In this document: one piece after another, positions 15,801 to 24,049 of the stretch
Position numbering within the stretch: position 1 is the stretch's first letter
Layout of the letters: every line of letters begins with the position of its first letter
Assembly (NCBI GenBank): GCA_026770585.1
Contig: MU646416.1
Location: 414,989-439,118 of the forward strand
Reading direction: 5' to 3'
DNA: 24,130 nucleotides
Source: Baffinella frigidus
Lineage: Eukaryota; Cryptophyceae; Cryptomonadales; Baffinellaceae
Translations under genes and position numbers: made by a program
The notes under the pieces: generated by a model
Told to the model about the DNA's origin: nothing
The model's input: only the letters and a program-made list of their open reading frames with translations
Databases searched by the model: none

Positions 15801-18800
15801 CCTTGTCATGAGGGTGATGGTGTACGGTCGGATGGCCTTGATCACCACATTGTTGCGCTTCCCGTTGTCAAGTTCGTCCGTGAGGAGCTGCGGCGCGGCG
15901 TATCTGACAGGGGGGAAGCACCGTTTATCGACAGAACGAGGTGGAGTTAGAATCCATCCGGAAAATGCTCGTATGCGCGGCCGACACGGGGTACAGTAAG
16001 AGGCACAATACGTAGCATCTGCGGCGCTGACGCTGGTTGCTTGGCAATAAATTATCGATCTCTCTCGACAGAAAGGCACCGTGCAGTGCTCACATAGCAA
16101 GACCACGGAAAGATCAGGTTCAGGGCGGGGCGAGCCGTGAGGGCAGGAGCCCGAGTACATCAGGGGGGCATGTGAGAGAAAGACTGCCCGTCACCTAGGG
16201 CAGCAGCCGGTCGATGGCGTCCAAATGCAGGGGCTGGATTTAGAGGAGAGTCCCAGAGTCCCCCGAACGAGTGTTGACTGCACCATGCAGGGTTTCAACC
16301 AGGACCCTACATTCAACCGAGAAGGCTTAGAAAGCAGAATCCTCGACCAAAGAGATCCTGCCAGGTTCAAGGGCAGGGAAGGCGGTCAAAACGAGCACAC
16401 ACACCATCAAAGAGGCTCTTTCGAGTTTGGGAAGGGGGGCTCGAAGAAACCTGGGAAAGTCGACGCCGCCGTATCGATGAAGCTCGTAGTTGTAATCTTG
16501 GAGTCCTTTCAAGTCGGCGAACACCATCAGAACCGCCCTCCCCTCCTTGACAGCTTCCGCCATCTCGTCCTTGAGCGCTAGGAAGTAGTCATCCCGAGTC
16601 CCCCTCACGACCTTGGTCTCCTTCTTCTCGCCTCTGTCGGCGTTGAGCGACTTCTTTCCGAAGAACGTGCTTGGAAGGAAGGTGCGCCGCTCGAAGAAGT
16701 ACTCCTTGAGCAGCGCGTCCTGCTTCTCCGTGAGACAGTCGAGCGTCCCCGTCATTCCGAGCGCAAAGGCATAGAGGCGCGGGATCTCCGAGTAGGACAG
16801 CGCGCCGCAGACCGGAAGCACCCCGATCTTGCTCGAGGACTGCCCCGCTTCCCGGAATGTGGCGGGGGGAAACTTCCCCCGGTCGCACTCGTAGAAGTAG
16901 GTGAAGGCGGTGACGTAGCCGTACGAGAGCTTCTCGGTGGGGACGTGCGTCCTGGGGTCCGTGTACACGATGGTGCCGCGCGCCGCGTCGAGGGTGTACG
17001 CGTCCTCGCCCGACCTGAAGCGAGGCGCTCTGCCGGCAGGGAACTGCGAGACGCTGTCGAGGATCCTGTAGAGCTCGGCCTCGAGCAGAAAGGCAAGGTT
17101 CGGGAACTTGCTCAGGAGCTGTTTCGTGAGCATGTGCTCGCGCAGCACAGCCACGCTCTGCTTCGACTTGCTCAGGCTGCCGCGGCGCTGCCACACGTGC
17201 AAGAGCAGGTTGTACCCAGTAACGGAGCCCCCGTCGGCATCATGCAGGAGCTCACTCGGGAGATATGGCTGGCCGTAGAACGCATCGCTGAAGAACACGT
17301 CTACTTCGTCAAGGAGAAGGACCTTGCGCCGAATCGGTGCTGGAGCCGGAGGGCTCACGACGAGGTTCTTGACAGCCGAAACAAGGCTGTTCAGTGCGTT
17401 GTCTCCGCGGCGGGGCGCGGCGGTATTCCCGCGCAGGAACTGGACGAACTTTTCGCGGATGTTGGGCACATCGGCCCCGCTCTTCAGTATGCTGCTCGAC
17501 AGGCCGTCAAAGTCGGAGTAGGTAACAAAATGCTCGACCCCGAAAAACTGGAAGAGCTGCTTGAATTCTTGGTAGTCGCGCTCAGAGAGGTAGCTGCTGT
17601 AGCACACGACATCGACTGAGAAGCCGAGGAGAGAGAGAAGCACCGCCGTGAAACCCAACGCCACCGACTTTCCCTCCCCGGTGTTGATCTGGATCAGGTG
17701 GTTTCCAAGCGCCGCCTCGTCGAGTCCCATCAGCCGACACACCCCGAGGACCTGCGTGTTGTGCGGCTGCAGCACGCTCTTCCTTTCCTGAAAGTCCCCC
17801 TTCCCGAGGCACGAGAGGTACGTCCACGCGCTCGCGACCAGAGCAAACAGCTGCCCAAACACCAGACAGTGCTGGTTCAGCTCTTCGACGTGCGGAGCCA
17901 GCTTTTTGACGAGGTGTGCCACTCTCTTGCGGAGCGCGTCCTCAGAGTAGTCCTTGAGCCCGTGGACGATTTTGTCCACCTCTGCACTGTACACCTCGTC
18001 ATATGCGCCGAAGACAGTGACGAGGTTGTCGTTGGAGGGACGCGTCGGCATGCACTTCATCTTCTCGAGCGCCGTCGGGAACGTGACGCCGCCAGCCTTG
18101 GCGTTGAACTGCTCAGTCCTGAACGTCTTAAACGCCGGGAACATCGCCAGGATGCCGTTCGCCGCACTCGCCACGCTCGCGTTGCTGTCCTCCGACTTCA
18201 GCTTGATCGCAATGCCCACAAGGTGCTGGCTCTTGCTCTCCATCTGGTTCAGCAGGCCGGTCTCCATCCACTTCTGGTACTGGTCGGTCACTCCCAACTC
18301 CACGGCCACCGCGTACCCCTTGATCAGCATCCTCGCCACCGTCTCTTCCGCACCCGTGGTCATCCCATCAGCACGAGCAATCTCCAACATCTCCTTAGCT
18401 TGAGCCACACACTTCCTGATAGCGCTATCTGCCATCTGTATAAGGTCGTGCATTGCAGCCTCCATCTCGCCAGGGAAACGCTTCTCAAGCAGAGGTGTCA
18501 GCCGCACGAAGTCTTGCACAGCCGTGAAGACCAGGAAAGTTGGGTGCTCAACGCCGCTCTGCAACTCGTCGCCAGCTTGCTTCAGCAGAAAACTGACATG
18601 CCGCGTCGTCTTCGTCTGAATGTTGATGATGTCCAGCGCGACCCAGCCCTCAAGCGCCGGCTTCATCACGCACAGCGTCTCGAGATTCGACAGCAGCTTC
18701 GCGTAGTTCTTAGCTTCGATCAGGTTCTGGATTTCCGAGTCACTCTGCAGCTCGTTGACGCGCGACTTCACCCTGGCCAGCACGTCCACCAGCACGGAAC

Positions 18801-21800
18801 TCCCCTCCCCCACGTGCGTTTGTAGCGCCGTGAGACACCCCACGAGAGCGTCGATGTCGCGCAGGAACTGCTTGTCGTCGAGGATGGCATCGATCCGCTT
18901 CCTGATCGCCTCACGCACAGCCACAACAAAGCAGCTCCGCAGCTCCTCGAGAACGAGGCGCTCTTGCTCTGCCACATCCTGCCTGCGAGCATCCCACCGC
19001 GCCTGCGCTTCCACGCGATGCCCCTCCAAGCCACGGAGAGCATCGTAAAGAGCGTGCTTGTCCTCCATGTACTCTTCCTGCGAGGCAAGCTCCGTCGACA
19101 TGTTAACCCCTTCCCCCAGCTTCAAGCCCCCCCAGTCAATCTTCGCTAGCTTGCCGACCCTGAACTCCTCCAAAAGGCGTTTCTGCTCCGCAACGTGGTG
19201 TTCCACGAGGCGGTCCATGTCATCCTCCTCCGCCTGCGCCCGCTCTCGCTCAGCCACCGTGTGGCAGCCCCGCAGCTCCTCGAGAACGAGGCGCTCTTGC
19301 TCTGCCACATCCTGCCTGCGAGCATCCCATCGCGTCTGCGCTTCCACGCGATGCCCCTCCAAGCCACGGAGATCGGTGTCAAGAGCTTCCTTGGCATCCA
19401 TGTACTCTTTCTGCGAAGCGAGCTCCGCCGACATGTCGACCCCTCCCCCCAGCTCCAAGCGCCCCTCGTCGATCCGCGCCTGAAAGCCGGCCCTGAACTC
19501 CTCCAGCAAGCGTTTCAGCTCCGCAACGTGGTGCTCCACGAGACGGCCCATGTCATCCTCATCCGCCTGCAACTGCTTTTGCTGCGCCTTACTGGCAGCC
19601 ACAACAAAGCAGCGCTGCAGCTCCTCGAGAACGAGGCCCTCCTGTTTTGCCACATCCTGCCTGCGAGCATCCCACCGCGTCTGCGCTTCCACGCGATGGC
19701 CTTCCAAGCCACGGAGAGCATTGTAAAGAGCGTGCTTGTCCTCCATGTACTCTTCCTGCGAGGCAAGCTCCGTCGACATGTTAACCCCTTCCCCCAGCTT
19801 CAAGCCCCCCCCGTCAATCTTCTCAAGCTCGCCGACCCTGAACTCCTCCAGCAAGCTTCCCAGCGCGCCAACGTGGTGTTCCACGAGGCGGTCGATCGAG
19901 TCCTCCACCAGCAGAGCCTCATCTCGCTGGAGCACTGCAAGCATGTCCGGCGCTTGCGGCATCAACATCACGGCCTCCAGCTTGTTCCACAGCGCGCCCA
20001 TGTCGCCAAACGCGCGCAGCCGGTCCTCGACGTTGAGCCCGCAGGCCTCCTCCTTGAGCAGCGCAAGCAGGTTCCCGCCAAGCCACTGCTTGAAGGCCGC
20101 GTGCTGCGCCCTGATCTCCGACGCCGTTTGAGTCATCAGGCGCATTTCTTTCAGCTCGAGGACGCAGCCGCCGACAACCTGCCGGTACTCCCCCTGGACC
20201 ATGAGGCGGCACTGCTCCACGACCGACTGCAAGTGGTCGTCGAAAATGTAACGCGGCTCTGCGGCGCGGCTCTGCACAAGGTCCTGAAGAGTGTTGAGAA
20301 ACTCCAGCATCGTTGTCCTGGAAGGCTCCGGCGCGAAGCGAAGCTCGCCGTCGTCATCCGGCATGTACTCGAAGAGGAGCCCCTGCTGCTCCATCATTTC
20401 CTGCTGCACACAGACGCTGACCTCAGCCGTGAACTGCGGGAGGATCTCGTCGAAACCGACCATGATCTGGACTTTCTCACGACTCTGCGCCTGCGACTCC
20501 AAGTCGCGAACGAGTTTCGCGAGGCCAGTCAAGAAACTTGCGTCGGAATAGATGCTCCCCACCATCGCTTCCGGCAAAGCCTGCGCCCGCTGGAGAAGAG
20601 AGAGGCTGTCCCGGATCTTGCCACGACGGTCCTGCGAAAAAAAGTTCTTGTTCTCATGCACCACCCTGTCCCAGCTGCCCAGGACCGTTTGGACGGTGGC
20701 AAGGATCCCATCGAAGCACTGCGTCAGCGTCTCATGCTGAATGACCTTGAGCGACTGGCAAACGTCGAACAGCGTTTCCGCCTCGGAGAAATCCCCTCCG
20801 CGCATGCTGGCGGCAATCTGACGCGAAGCGAACTCAGCTAAGTTGCGCACGAACAACTGATCTTCGGCTTTCAGCGGAGTCCCAAACGCAGCCTGCCCCT
20901 GCCTCATCGCCTCCAATTGCATCAAACGAAACATAAGCTCCTCCCCGCCGACCGTGTTTTGGAAGCGTCCTGTCGGATCGAAGTCCAGAACGTGCTCTTG
21001 AAACCCGGCGATGGAAATTCCGTGTTCTCCGAAAGCTTTCGCTACGTTCTTCACGAGCGTCGGAAGCGCCCAGTTGCCGCTGGACTTGGTGACGCAGAAG
21101 ACCACGCTCGGCAAACACGCCACCAGATTCTCTTTGTCGACAAAGAGTTGCTCCATCACTTTGACGGTTTCGCGCACGCCATCCCCACGACCAGAACGAA
21201 TGGATGAGGCGTCCACGACAACCACCACGACCAGCCCCCCTGCCTGCGAGGTAGCGAGGAGCTTGCAGAGGTTCACGGCGTTGGCGATGTTGACCTCCGA
21301 ACCCTTGGTGTCGCCGAACCCCGGCGCATCCCACACGACCGCGTCTTCCGAGCCGATGTCAATCGGGCGCAGCACCGCCGTCATGGATTCGGACCCGTGG
21401 CCGATTTCCGTGACAGGCTCCCGGGGCCCGCCCTCGGCGGGCGTTTGCACGCGCAGCGCATTCCGGTCCAGGTCATCTTTGTCCGCCTCCTCCTGGGTGA
21501 GCATCACGATGCTGCACCCGGCGAGCGAGTTGACGAGCGTGCTCTTGCCGCTGCCCGTCACCCCGAGCACCACAACCTGCCGCTTGTTCGCATCCCCCTC
21601 CCCGGTCGCCGCGCCCCGCTCAACATACTCCAAGATCTTCTTCGCGCTGATCAGGATGTCGGCGTCCGGCCCCGAGAGAGTGTCCCCGACGCGGATCTCA
21701 ACTTCCACGGCTGACGCGAGGGCAGATGCGAGGGCGGCAGCGAGGTCAGGCGATTCGCTACGCTGCGTGTCGCCCGCCGCGTCGGAGCTCAGCGAGGCAG

Positions 21801-23433
21801 GCGCCTGATGCTGCGTTGCACCGAGAGCCGTCGCACGCTCAGGATGTTCCATACTGTCCCCAGACGGCGGCGGCTGGTCGCTCTCGGAGACGCCCACTGC
21901 AGGAACCCCCCCCCCCTCCAGTGCAGTCGAGTTGTCCGGCACTCCCGCGTCTCCCACCCCACCGACCTGCTCCGACCCAAACGCTGCCACCTCCACCCCC
22001 ACCCTCTGCTCTTGCTCGACCATGAGCTGCCCGGCCTCCTCTTCGCTCGCAGGCCTCGAGATCTCCTCCCACCCCGACGAACCCCCAGTATCCTCACCGG
22101 CCGGGGAGCCCTGCGGGACAGCAGAGCGTGCGCCCCCTCCCTCTCGCTCAACGACGACGGGCGTCTCATCATCACCCTCGACGTCCGCAGGCGTGGCGCC
22201 ATCCTTCGCCAGCGGCTGGGCGTGCTGGAAGAAGCTGCCCCCACCCCCTCCCGTCGAGAACAAGGAGCTTCCTGCACCGCACAGGCTCGCGGACGGCGCG
22301 ACGGAGGAAGGCTGCGCCGGAGTCATGAAGGTCTCCTCGATTTGGTCCGGCTGCCGGAGCTGGTCGCCGCGGCCTTGAACTTGCAGACGCGGAGTCGCAT
22401 CGACCAGAACGTCGATCTGAGGCAGGGACGCAGATTAGTTGAAGTCGGCATCCAGCCAATCAGGACACGAGGTCCGTGCAGGGCAGGACTCGCATTCCCG
22501 ATGCTTGCACCCCAAAGTCTGTGCAATTGTGCATGCAACAGTCGAGTACACCGAGGGCTCTCATCGAGAATCGACGTACCGAAACCCTCCTACGCAACCA
22601 TACAACGCAACCTATGTGCTCCGGCCTCACCTCGCTGGAGAAAGCGTGCTCTCCTTGCCCGAGCTGTGCGGGCGCATCCTCCTGACCGGCGGAGCCAGCC
22701 GCTACCTCCAAGGACCTCCGAGGAGAATGCAGTGCCGGCGACGGATCGGCGGCGTTGCTCTCCTCCCGTCGCGCCGGCACCCGCACACCTTCCTGGTCTT
22801 GTTCCGAGCTGCTCTGCGAAACGCGCGAGACGCAAGGCTCCGCCGCACCCTCGATCCCTTGGTCGTGATCCGCTTCGAAATCGACGGAGCTGCACGCAGA
22901 TGTCCTCCGATCATGCGGGACGGGCGCGCCATCGATCCCGAGGTTCGAGGAGGACACGGAGACGTCATCGTCATCTGGTTCATCCTCTCCCGTGAGATCG
23001 ATCACGGCAGCGTCGAAGCCAGCGCGTGCCTCAGTGGCGGCGGGTGTCTCGTCGCCACCCTCAATCTCCTCCGCAGGCGTCTTGCCATCCTGGGCGTGCG
23101 CGGGCACGCTCTCCCCACCCCCTCCCGTCGCAAACAAGGAGCCCCCCCCGCCTTCACCCGTCGCACCCGTCGCACTCGTCGCGCTCGTCGCTGCGAGAAA
23201 CGGGGGCAGGGAGGAGGCAGCACTCGAGGCAGCGGGCGACCACACCGACGACGAGGCGGAGGAAGGCCGCGGCGGAGTCATCAGGATTTCATCGAAGTCC
23301 GGCCGCCGGATCGGGCTCTCGCGGAAGCCTTGAGCTTGCACCAGCGAGTTGGCCTCCTCGACCCACAGGTGGATCTGCGCCAGGGATGCACATCAGTTCG
23401 GGACGGCGCCCTCTATCTCTCTCTCTTAACATC

Positions 23434-23464
<31 letters not shown>

Positions 23465-24049
23465 CAGCTATTCAGTAAGGAAACGAGTTCTAAACTGCAG
23501 ACACAGACCGCAACACCGTAGAATTTGCAGGAAGGCACTCGCATTCTCCTCGCAGGCATCGTGAAATTTCGGGCAATTGCACAGCCAGCAATCAGACCTA
23601 GGGCGCTCAGCACCAAACACTAAACACGCCCCAACGTCCTCCTACACAACCCCGCAACGCACGCCACGTGCCCCGCCTGGAGAAGGCTGTGTCGGGAGAA
23701 GGCTTGAGGGGTGAGATACCTGTTTGGAGAAGGATCGCTGCCCGAGACCCGCGGGCGAATCCTCCTGAGCGCCATCCTCGGCGGCGAATCCGGCTCCCTC
23801 CGTAACGATCTCCTCAACGAAAGGCTGCTTGACTGGGGAGCAGGTACGCAGAGCCTCCTTGAGCCGCGCGTTTTCCTCCTTGACTTTCTCCACCTCCCGC
23901 GCGTTGTCGTCCTGGGCGTCCTTGAGCCGTTGGATCTCTTCGTGCGCGATGCTCAGGTTGGCTTTGATCTCAGCGATCTCGCGGGTCGCCTTCTGGAGGT
24001 GCTCGTCCAGCTCTTCTGTCTCCTGGGCTGTCTGCTCGAGCTCCTCCTC
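10873..24049 (-). CDS. Giant multidomain gene: coiled coil / AIG1-like GTPase / coiled-coil repeats / SecA-type ATPase / vWA domain (12 exons seen, 5' end off window)
   Basis: Exons (minus strand, 5' to 3'): 24049-23720, 23374-22631, 22416-16451, 15903-15802, 15586-15528, 15144-15044, 14522-14428, 13945-13864, 12997-12929, 12240-12145, 11871-11374, 10968-10873. Phases match at every junction, for 8,238 nt or 2,745 residues plus TAG. Product numbering: coiled coil 1-85; linkers to about 590; GTPase about 635-870 (P-loop 643-651); helical region with triplicated repeat about 1196-1530; SecA motor about 1900-2466 (GEGKS 1938, DEVD 2061, MTGT 2246, GRGTD 2384, GRTCRE 2421); coiled coil to 2516; vWA 2517-2745 (DCSGS 2533). 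All introns are GT-AG except one GC-AG. Known: SecA motors thread polypeptides; AIG1/TOC GTPases act at membranes; vWA domains bind partners through a metal ion. Inference: a cytoplasmic or membrane-linked remodelling machine. No signal or transmembrane segment was noticed. Function unknown. Confidence 0.85.
11374..11871 (-). CDS. Giant gene, exon 11: core of the vWA domain
   Basis: 166 codons between CCGCACCAG/GTGATG and GCTAAG/GTCGGT. Family signatures are clear: ELRMAFVAYRDYD, CDVPEDLCGGLRAAL and LFIIADMPCHGNDYH. These match the vWA type found in alpha-kinase VwkA-like proteins of protists (RVAFVGYRD, EDxxGGL, IADAPCHG). The frame runs on past the donor to a stop at 11224, but that tail (GEGGSGGEGLW) is intronic in character. 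Confidence 0.93.
12145..12240 (-). CDS. Giant gene, exon 10: MIDAS strand of the vWA domain
   Basis: 32 codons, phase 0 at both ends, beginning EPEAETSASDD and containing ICFVMDCSGSMARHID. D-x-S-x-S is the metal-ion-dependent adhesion site at the start of every functional vWA fold. The acceptor (CCCTAACCCCTCAG) is made of telomere-like sequence. The donor is CAG/GTCATG. Confidence 0.92.
12241..12928 (-). repeat. Intron composed almost wholly of telomere-like heptamers
   Basis: 688-nt intron between exons 9 and 10. On the plus strand it is TTCAGGG, TTGAGGG, TTTAGGG and GTGCAGG in homogenised blocks, so the transcript carries the C-rich form. The repeat reaches to within a few bases of both splice sites, and its last unit supplies the pyrimidine tract and AG of the acceptor. 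The CTAAC within CCCTAAC could serve as a branch site. Confidence 0.88.
12929..12997 (-). CDS. Giant gene, exon 9: short coiled-coil linker
   Basis: 23 codons reading ACEATDQKQWEEAARRFNEA then AHP. It is flanked by a good acceptor (CTACCTCTTTCCAG) and a donor CCG/GTACAT, phase 0 at both ends. The charged helical sequence continues the coiled coil of exon 8. Confidence 0.75.
13078..13250 (+). repeat. GA-rich microsatellite with a 64-base gap (13111-13174)
   Basis: Almost pure GA-rich sequence (GGGAGGGAGAGAGG, GAGAGAGAGAG) on both sides of 64 Ns. The gap is likely an assembly failure in the repeat, and its true length is unknown. In the gene's sense strand it is CT-rich. Confidence 0.9.
13572..13711. 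mobile_element. 140-bp MITE with 39-bp TIRs and AGTC target-site duplication
   Basis: Terminal inverted repeats start TTATCCGGGGAAACCTATTT and pair over 39 bp with one mismatch. The core is AT-rich and non-coding. AGTC lies directly at both borders (13568-13571 and 13712-13715) but only once in the paralogous empty site at 13835-13838, which proves insertion with a 4-bp duplication. The source transposase family is not identifiable here. Confidence 0.93.
13788..13823. repeat. 36-bp perfect palindrome
   Basis: TTCGCTGTGGTCCTGTAG is followed with no spacer by its exact reverse complement. The right half is the start of the second duplicated copy, so the duplication breakpoint lies at the palindrome centre. 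Confidence 0.92.
13864..13945 (-). CDS. Giant gene, exon 8: coiled coil with an internal repeat
   Basis: Encodes a completed Arg then AATHEKRMAQMDAAHEKVMA and RHNATLQ, two 11-residue turns of the same helix (HEKRMAQMDAA / HEKVMARHNAT). The acceptor GTGCGGACAG/G was chosen because it alone fits the phase-2 end of exon 7; the more pyrimidine-rich TTTCTAG at 13972 would break the frame. The donor is CAG/GCGCGC, because no GT occurs before the in-frame stop except an earlier GAGAAA/GTCATG. Confidence 0.62.
14252..14310 (-). repeat. Short direct repeat, related to an inverted copy at 15758-15793
   Basis: TTCCCCGGTACTGAACCTG and TTCCCGGTATAAAACCTG stand 36 bp apart, and the opposite strand at 15758-15793 reads TTCCCGGTACGAAACCTGG. 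This is a small dispersed repeat in two introns of the giant gene. Confidence 0.55.
14428..14522 (-). CDS. Giant gene, exon 7: end of the SecA-type second helicase lobe
   Basis: 31 codons plus 2 nt, beginning IIFEDDLEPLGASERLW after CGTATCCAG, with donor TGCAG/GTGCAC. In SecA the segment after motif VI reads F-x-S-L-E-D-D-L, and here IIFEDDL is at the same place. Confidence 0.87.
14588..15034 (-). repeat. Telomere-like tract filling most of an intron
   Basis: About 445 bp of TTTAGGG, TTTGGGG and TTCAGGG on the plus strand (C-rich in the transcript), inside the 521-nt intron 14523-15043. It is the best-preserved TTTAGGG tract of the window. Confidence 0.9.
15044..15144 (-). CDS. Giant gene, exon 6: SecA motif VI
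   Basis: Opens with 2 nt completing Gly, then AHVIITFFPEDDSEEKQILG and RTCREDYPGSARK. This is the SecA-type series GG-hHVI...E...Q-I-x-G-R-x-x-R-x-x-x-P-G-S. Canonical SecA has RQG where this has RED, so the arginine is kept and the following Gln is lost. Acceptor CTCGCAG; donor AAG/GTCCAC. Confidence 0.92.
15338..15476. mobile_element. 139-bp MITE-like TIR element inside an intron
   Basis: Termini GACTACAAATGGCGTAGTTA and GGCCTACGGCATTGCCTA are mirrored at the right end with 3 mismatches over about 37 bp. The core has CCTAGGAC units. It lies in the 383-nt intron between exons 5 and 6. No clear target duplication was found. Confidence 0.8.
15528..15586 (-). CDS. Giant gene, exon 5: SecA motif V (GRGTD)
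   Basis: Only 59 nt: 1 nt, 19 codons (AYGRGTDFKCDDPGLVKDG), 1 nt. GRGTD is the hallmark motif V of SecA (AGRGTDI). Phases 2 and 1 fit both neighbours exactly, which is strong support for so short an exon. Confidence 0.93.
15802..15903 (-). CDS. Giant gene, exon 4: start of the SecA-type second helicase lobe
   Basis: Reads (R)YAAPQLLTDELDNGKRN then NVVIKAIRPYTITLMT, between CCCCTGTCAG and ACAAG/GTGTGT. This is equivalent to the SecA segment leading to TIATNMAGRGTD. Phase 2 in and phase 2 out match exons 3 and 5. Confidence 0.92.
15904..16450 (-). other. 547-nt intron carrying a dispersed repeat shared with the gene's 3' flank
   Basis: Donor CCCAG/GTTTCT, acceptor CCTGTCAG. About 16090-16310 is related to 10455-10680 downstream of the gene. 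The open frame of exon 3 runs on into this intron to a stop at 16327, which would truncate the SecA fold in mid-lobe. Confidence 0.75.
16451..22416 (-). CDS. Giant gene, exon 3: GTPase, coiled-coil repeats and SecA DEAD motor
   Basis: 5,966 nt, 1,988 codons plus 2 nt, starting ATCGACGTT after CCCTGCCTCAG. In order: Ser/Gly/acidic linker; GTPase with P-loop GVTGSGKST (21564-21538), switch DAPGFGDTKG, and TKSSGN where the TKxD motif is expected; a large helical region; three coiled-coil repeats (19905-18905); more helices; then a SecA DEAD motor with INTGEGKS (17679 region), DEVD (17310-17299) and MTGT (16755-16744), ending in VLMVFADLKGLQDYNYELHR. The nucleotide-binding lobe resembles SecA_DEAD. 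The stretch between DEVD and MTGT is about 185 residues, shorter than the bacterial preprotein cross-linking region. The ATG at 22324-22326 is internal, since the frame is open and homologous to exon 2 upstream of it. Confidence 0.95.
18905..19905 (-). repeat. Three tandem coiled-coil repeats (105-116 codons each) within exon 3
   Basis: Units 19905-19557, 19556-19221 and 19220-18905 each contain RLVEHHV, LLEEFR, GEGVNMSTELASQ or variant, EYM-K-AL, LRGLEGHRVEAQTRWDARRQ and LVLEELR. They are near-identical in DNA over long blocks. All three keep frame, so they are functional protein repeats of recent origin. Confidence 0.93.
22417..22630 (-). other. 214-nt intron, paralogous to the upstream intron
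   Basis: GTGAGG donor and CCTGCCTCAG acceptor. It shares GTGCGTTG/GGTTGCGTAGGAGG-type sequence, GAATGCGAGT and CTGC near its middle with the intron at 23375-23719. Confidence 0.7.
22631..23374 (-). CDS. Giant gene, exon 2: disordered linker with SUMO-interaction-like motif
   Basis: 248 codons, phase 0 at both ends, starting IHLWVEEANSLVQAQG. It is low-complexity Ser/Ala/Gly, then acidic. DAAVIDLTGEDEPDDDD (about 23014-22964) is a textbook SUMO-interacting motif: hydrophobic core VIDLT next to an acidic stretch. The beginning (LMTPPRPSS, SLFATGGGG, HAQDGKTPAEEIEGGDETP) is a diverged copy of the beginning of exon 3. Ends HAFSSE with a consensus donor GAG/GTGAGG. Confidence 0.87.
23375..23719 (-). 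other. 345-nt intron with a TA microsatellite
   Basis: Donor CAG/GTATCT, acceptor CCCTGGCGCAG. A TATATATATATA run lies at 23431-23463, near the 3' end of the intron. The rest is related to the next intron downstream. Confidence 0.75.
23720..24049 (-). CDS. Giant gene, exon 1 of those visible: coiled coil
   Basis: 110 codons after CGTGCACAG. Long heptad-rich helix (EEELEQTAQETEELDEHLQK, later EVEKVKEENARLKEALR), then a linker PFVEEIVTEGAG and EDSPAGLGQRSFSKQ at the donor. That last piece is paralogous to the end of exon 2 (EDAPAQLGQGEHAFSSE). No start codon is visible in frame, so the gene continues to the right. Confidence 0.87.

Noticed and set aside
16327-16450. C-terminal extension of the long open frame to the stop at 16327
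   Set aside because: After NYELHRYGG the sequence loses similarity to the SecA lobe, a donor CCCAG/GTTTCT is present, and the missing lobe follows in phase on exon 4. The extension is intron.
16451-17700. Plastid or bacterial SecA (contamination or endosymbiont DNA)
   Set aside because: The SecA part is fused in frame to a GTPase and vWA domain and split by eukaryotic introns, and the motifs (AYGRGTDF, GRTCRE) differ from bacterial and plastid SecA.
19195-20841. 548-codon plus-strand open frame opposite the giant gene
   Set aside because: It is the shadow of a GC-rich coding exon and has no domain. The other long plus-strand frames at 17698-18825, 21808-22995 and 22439-23521 are rejected for the same reason.
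22324-22326. ATG at 22326 as the start of the GTPase-SecA protein
   Set aside because: The frame is open for 30 codons upstream to a good acceptor, and those codons are homologous to the start of exon 2. The Met is internal (TPAQPSS matches TPPRPSS of exon 2).
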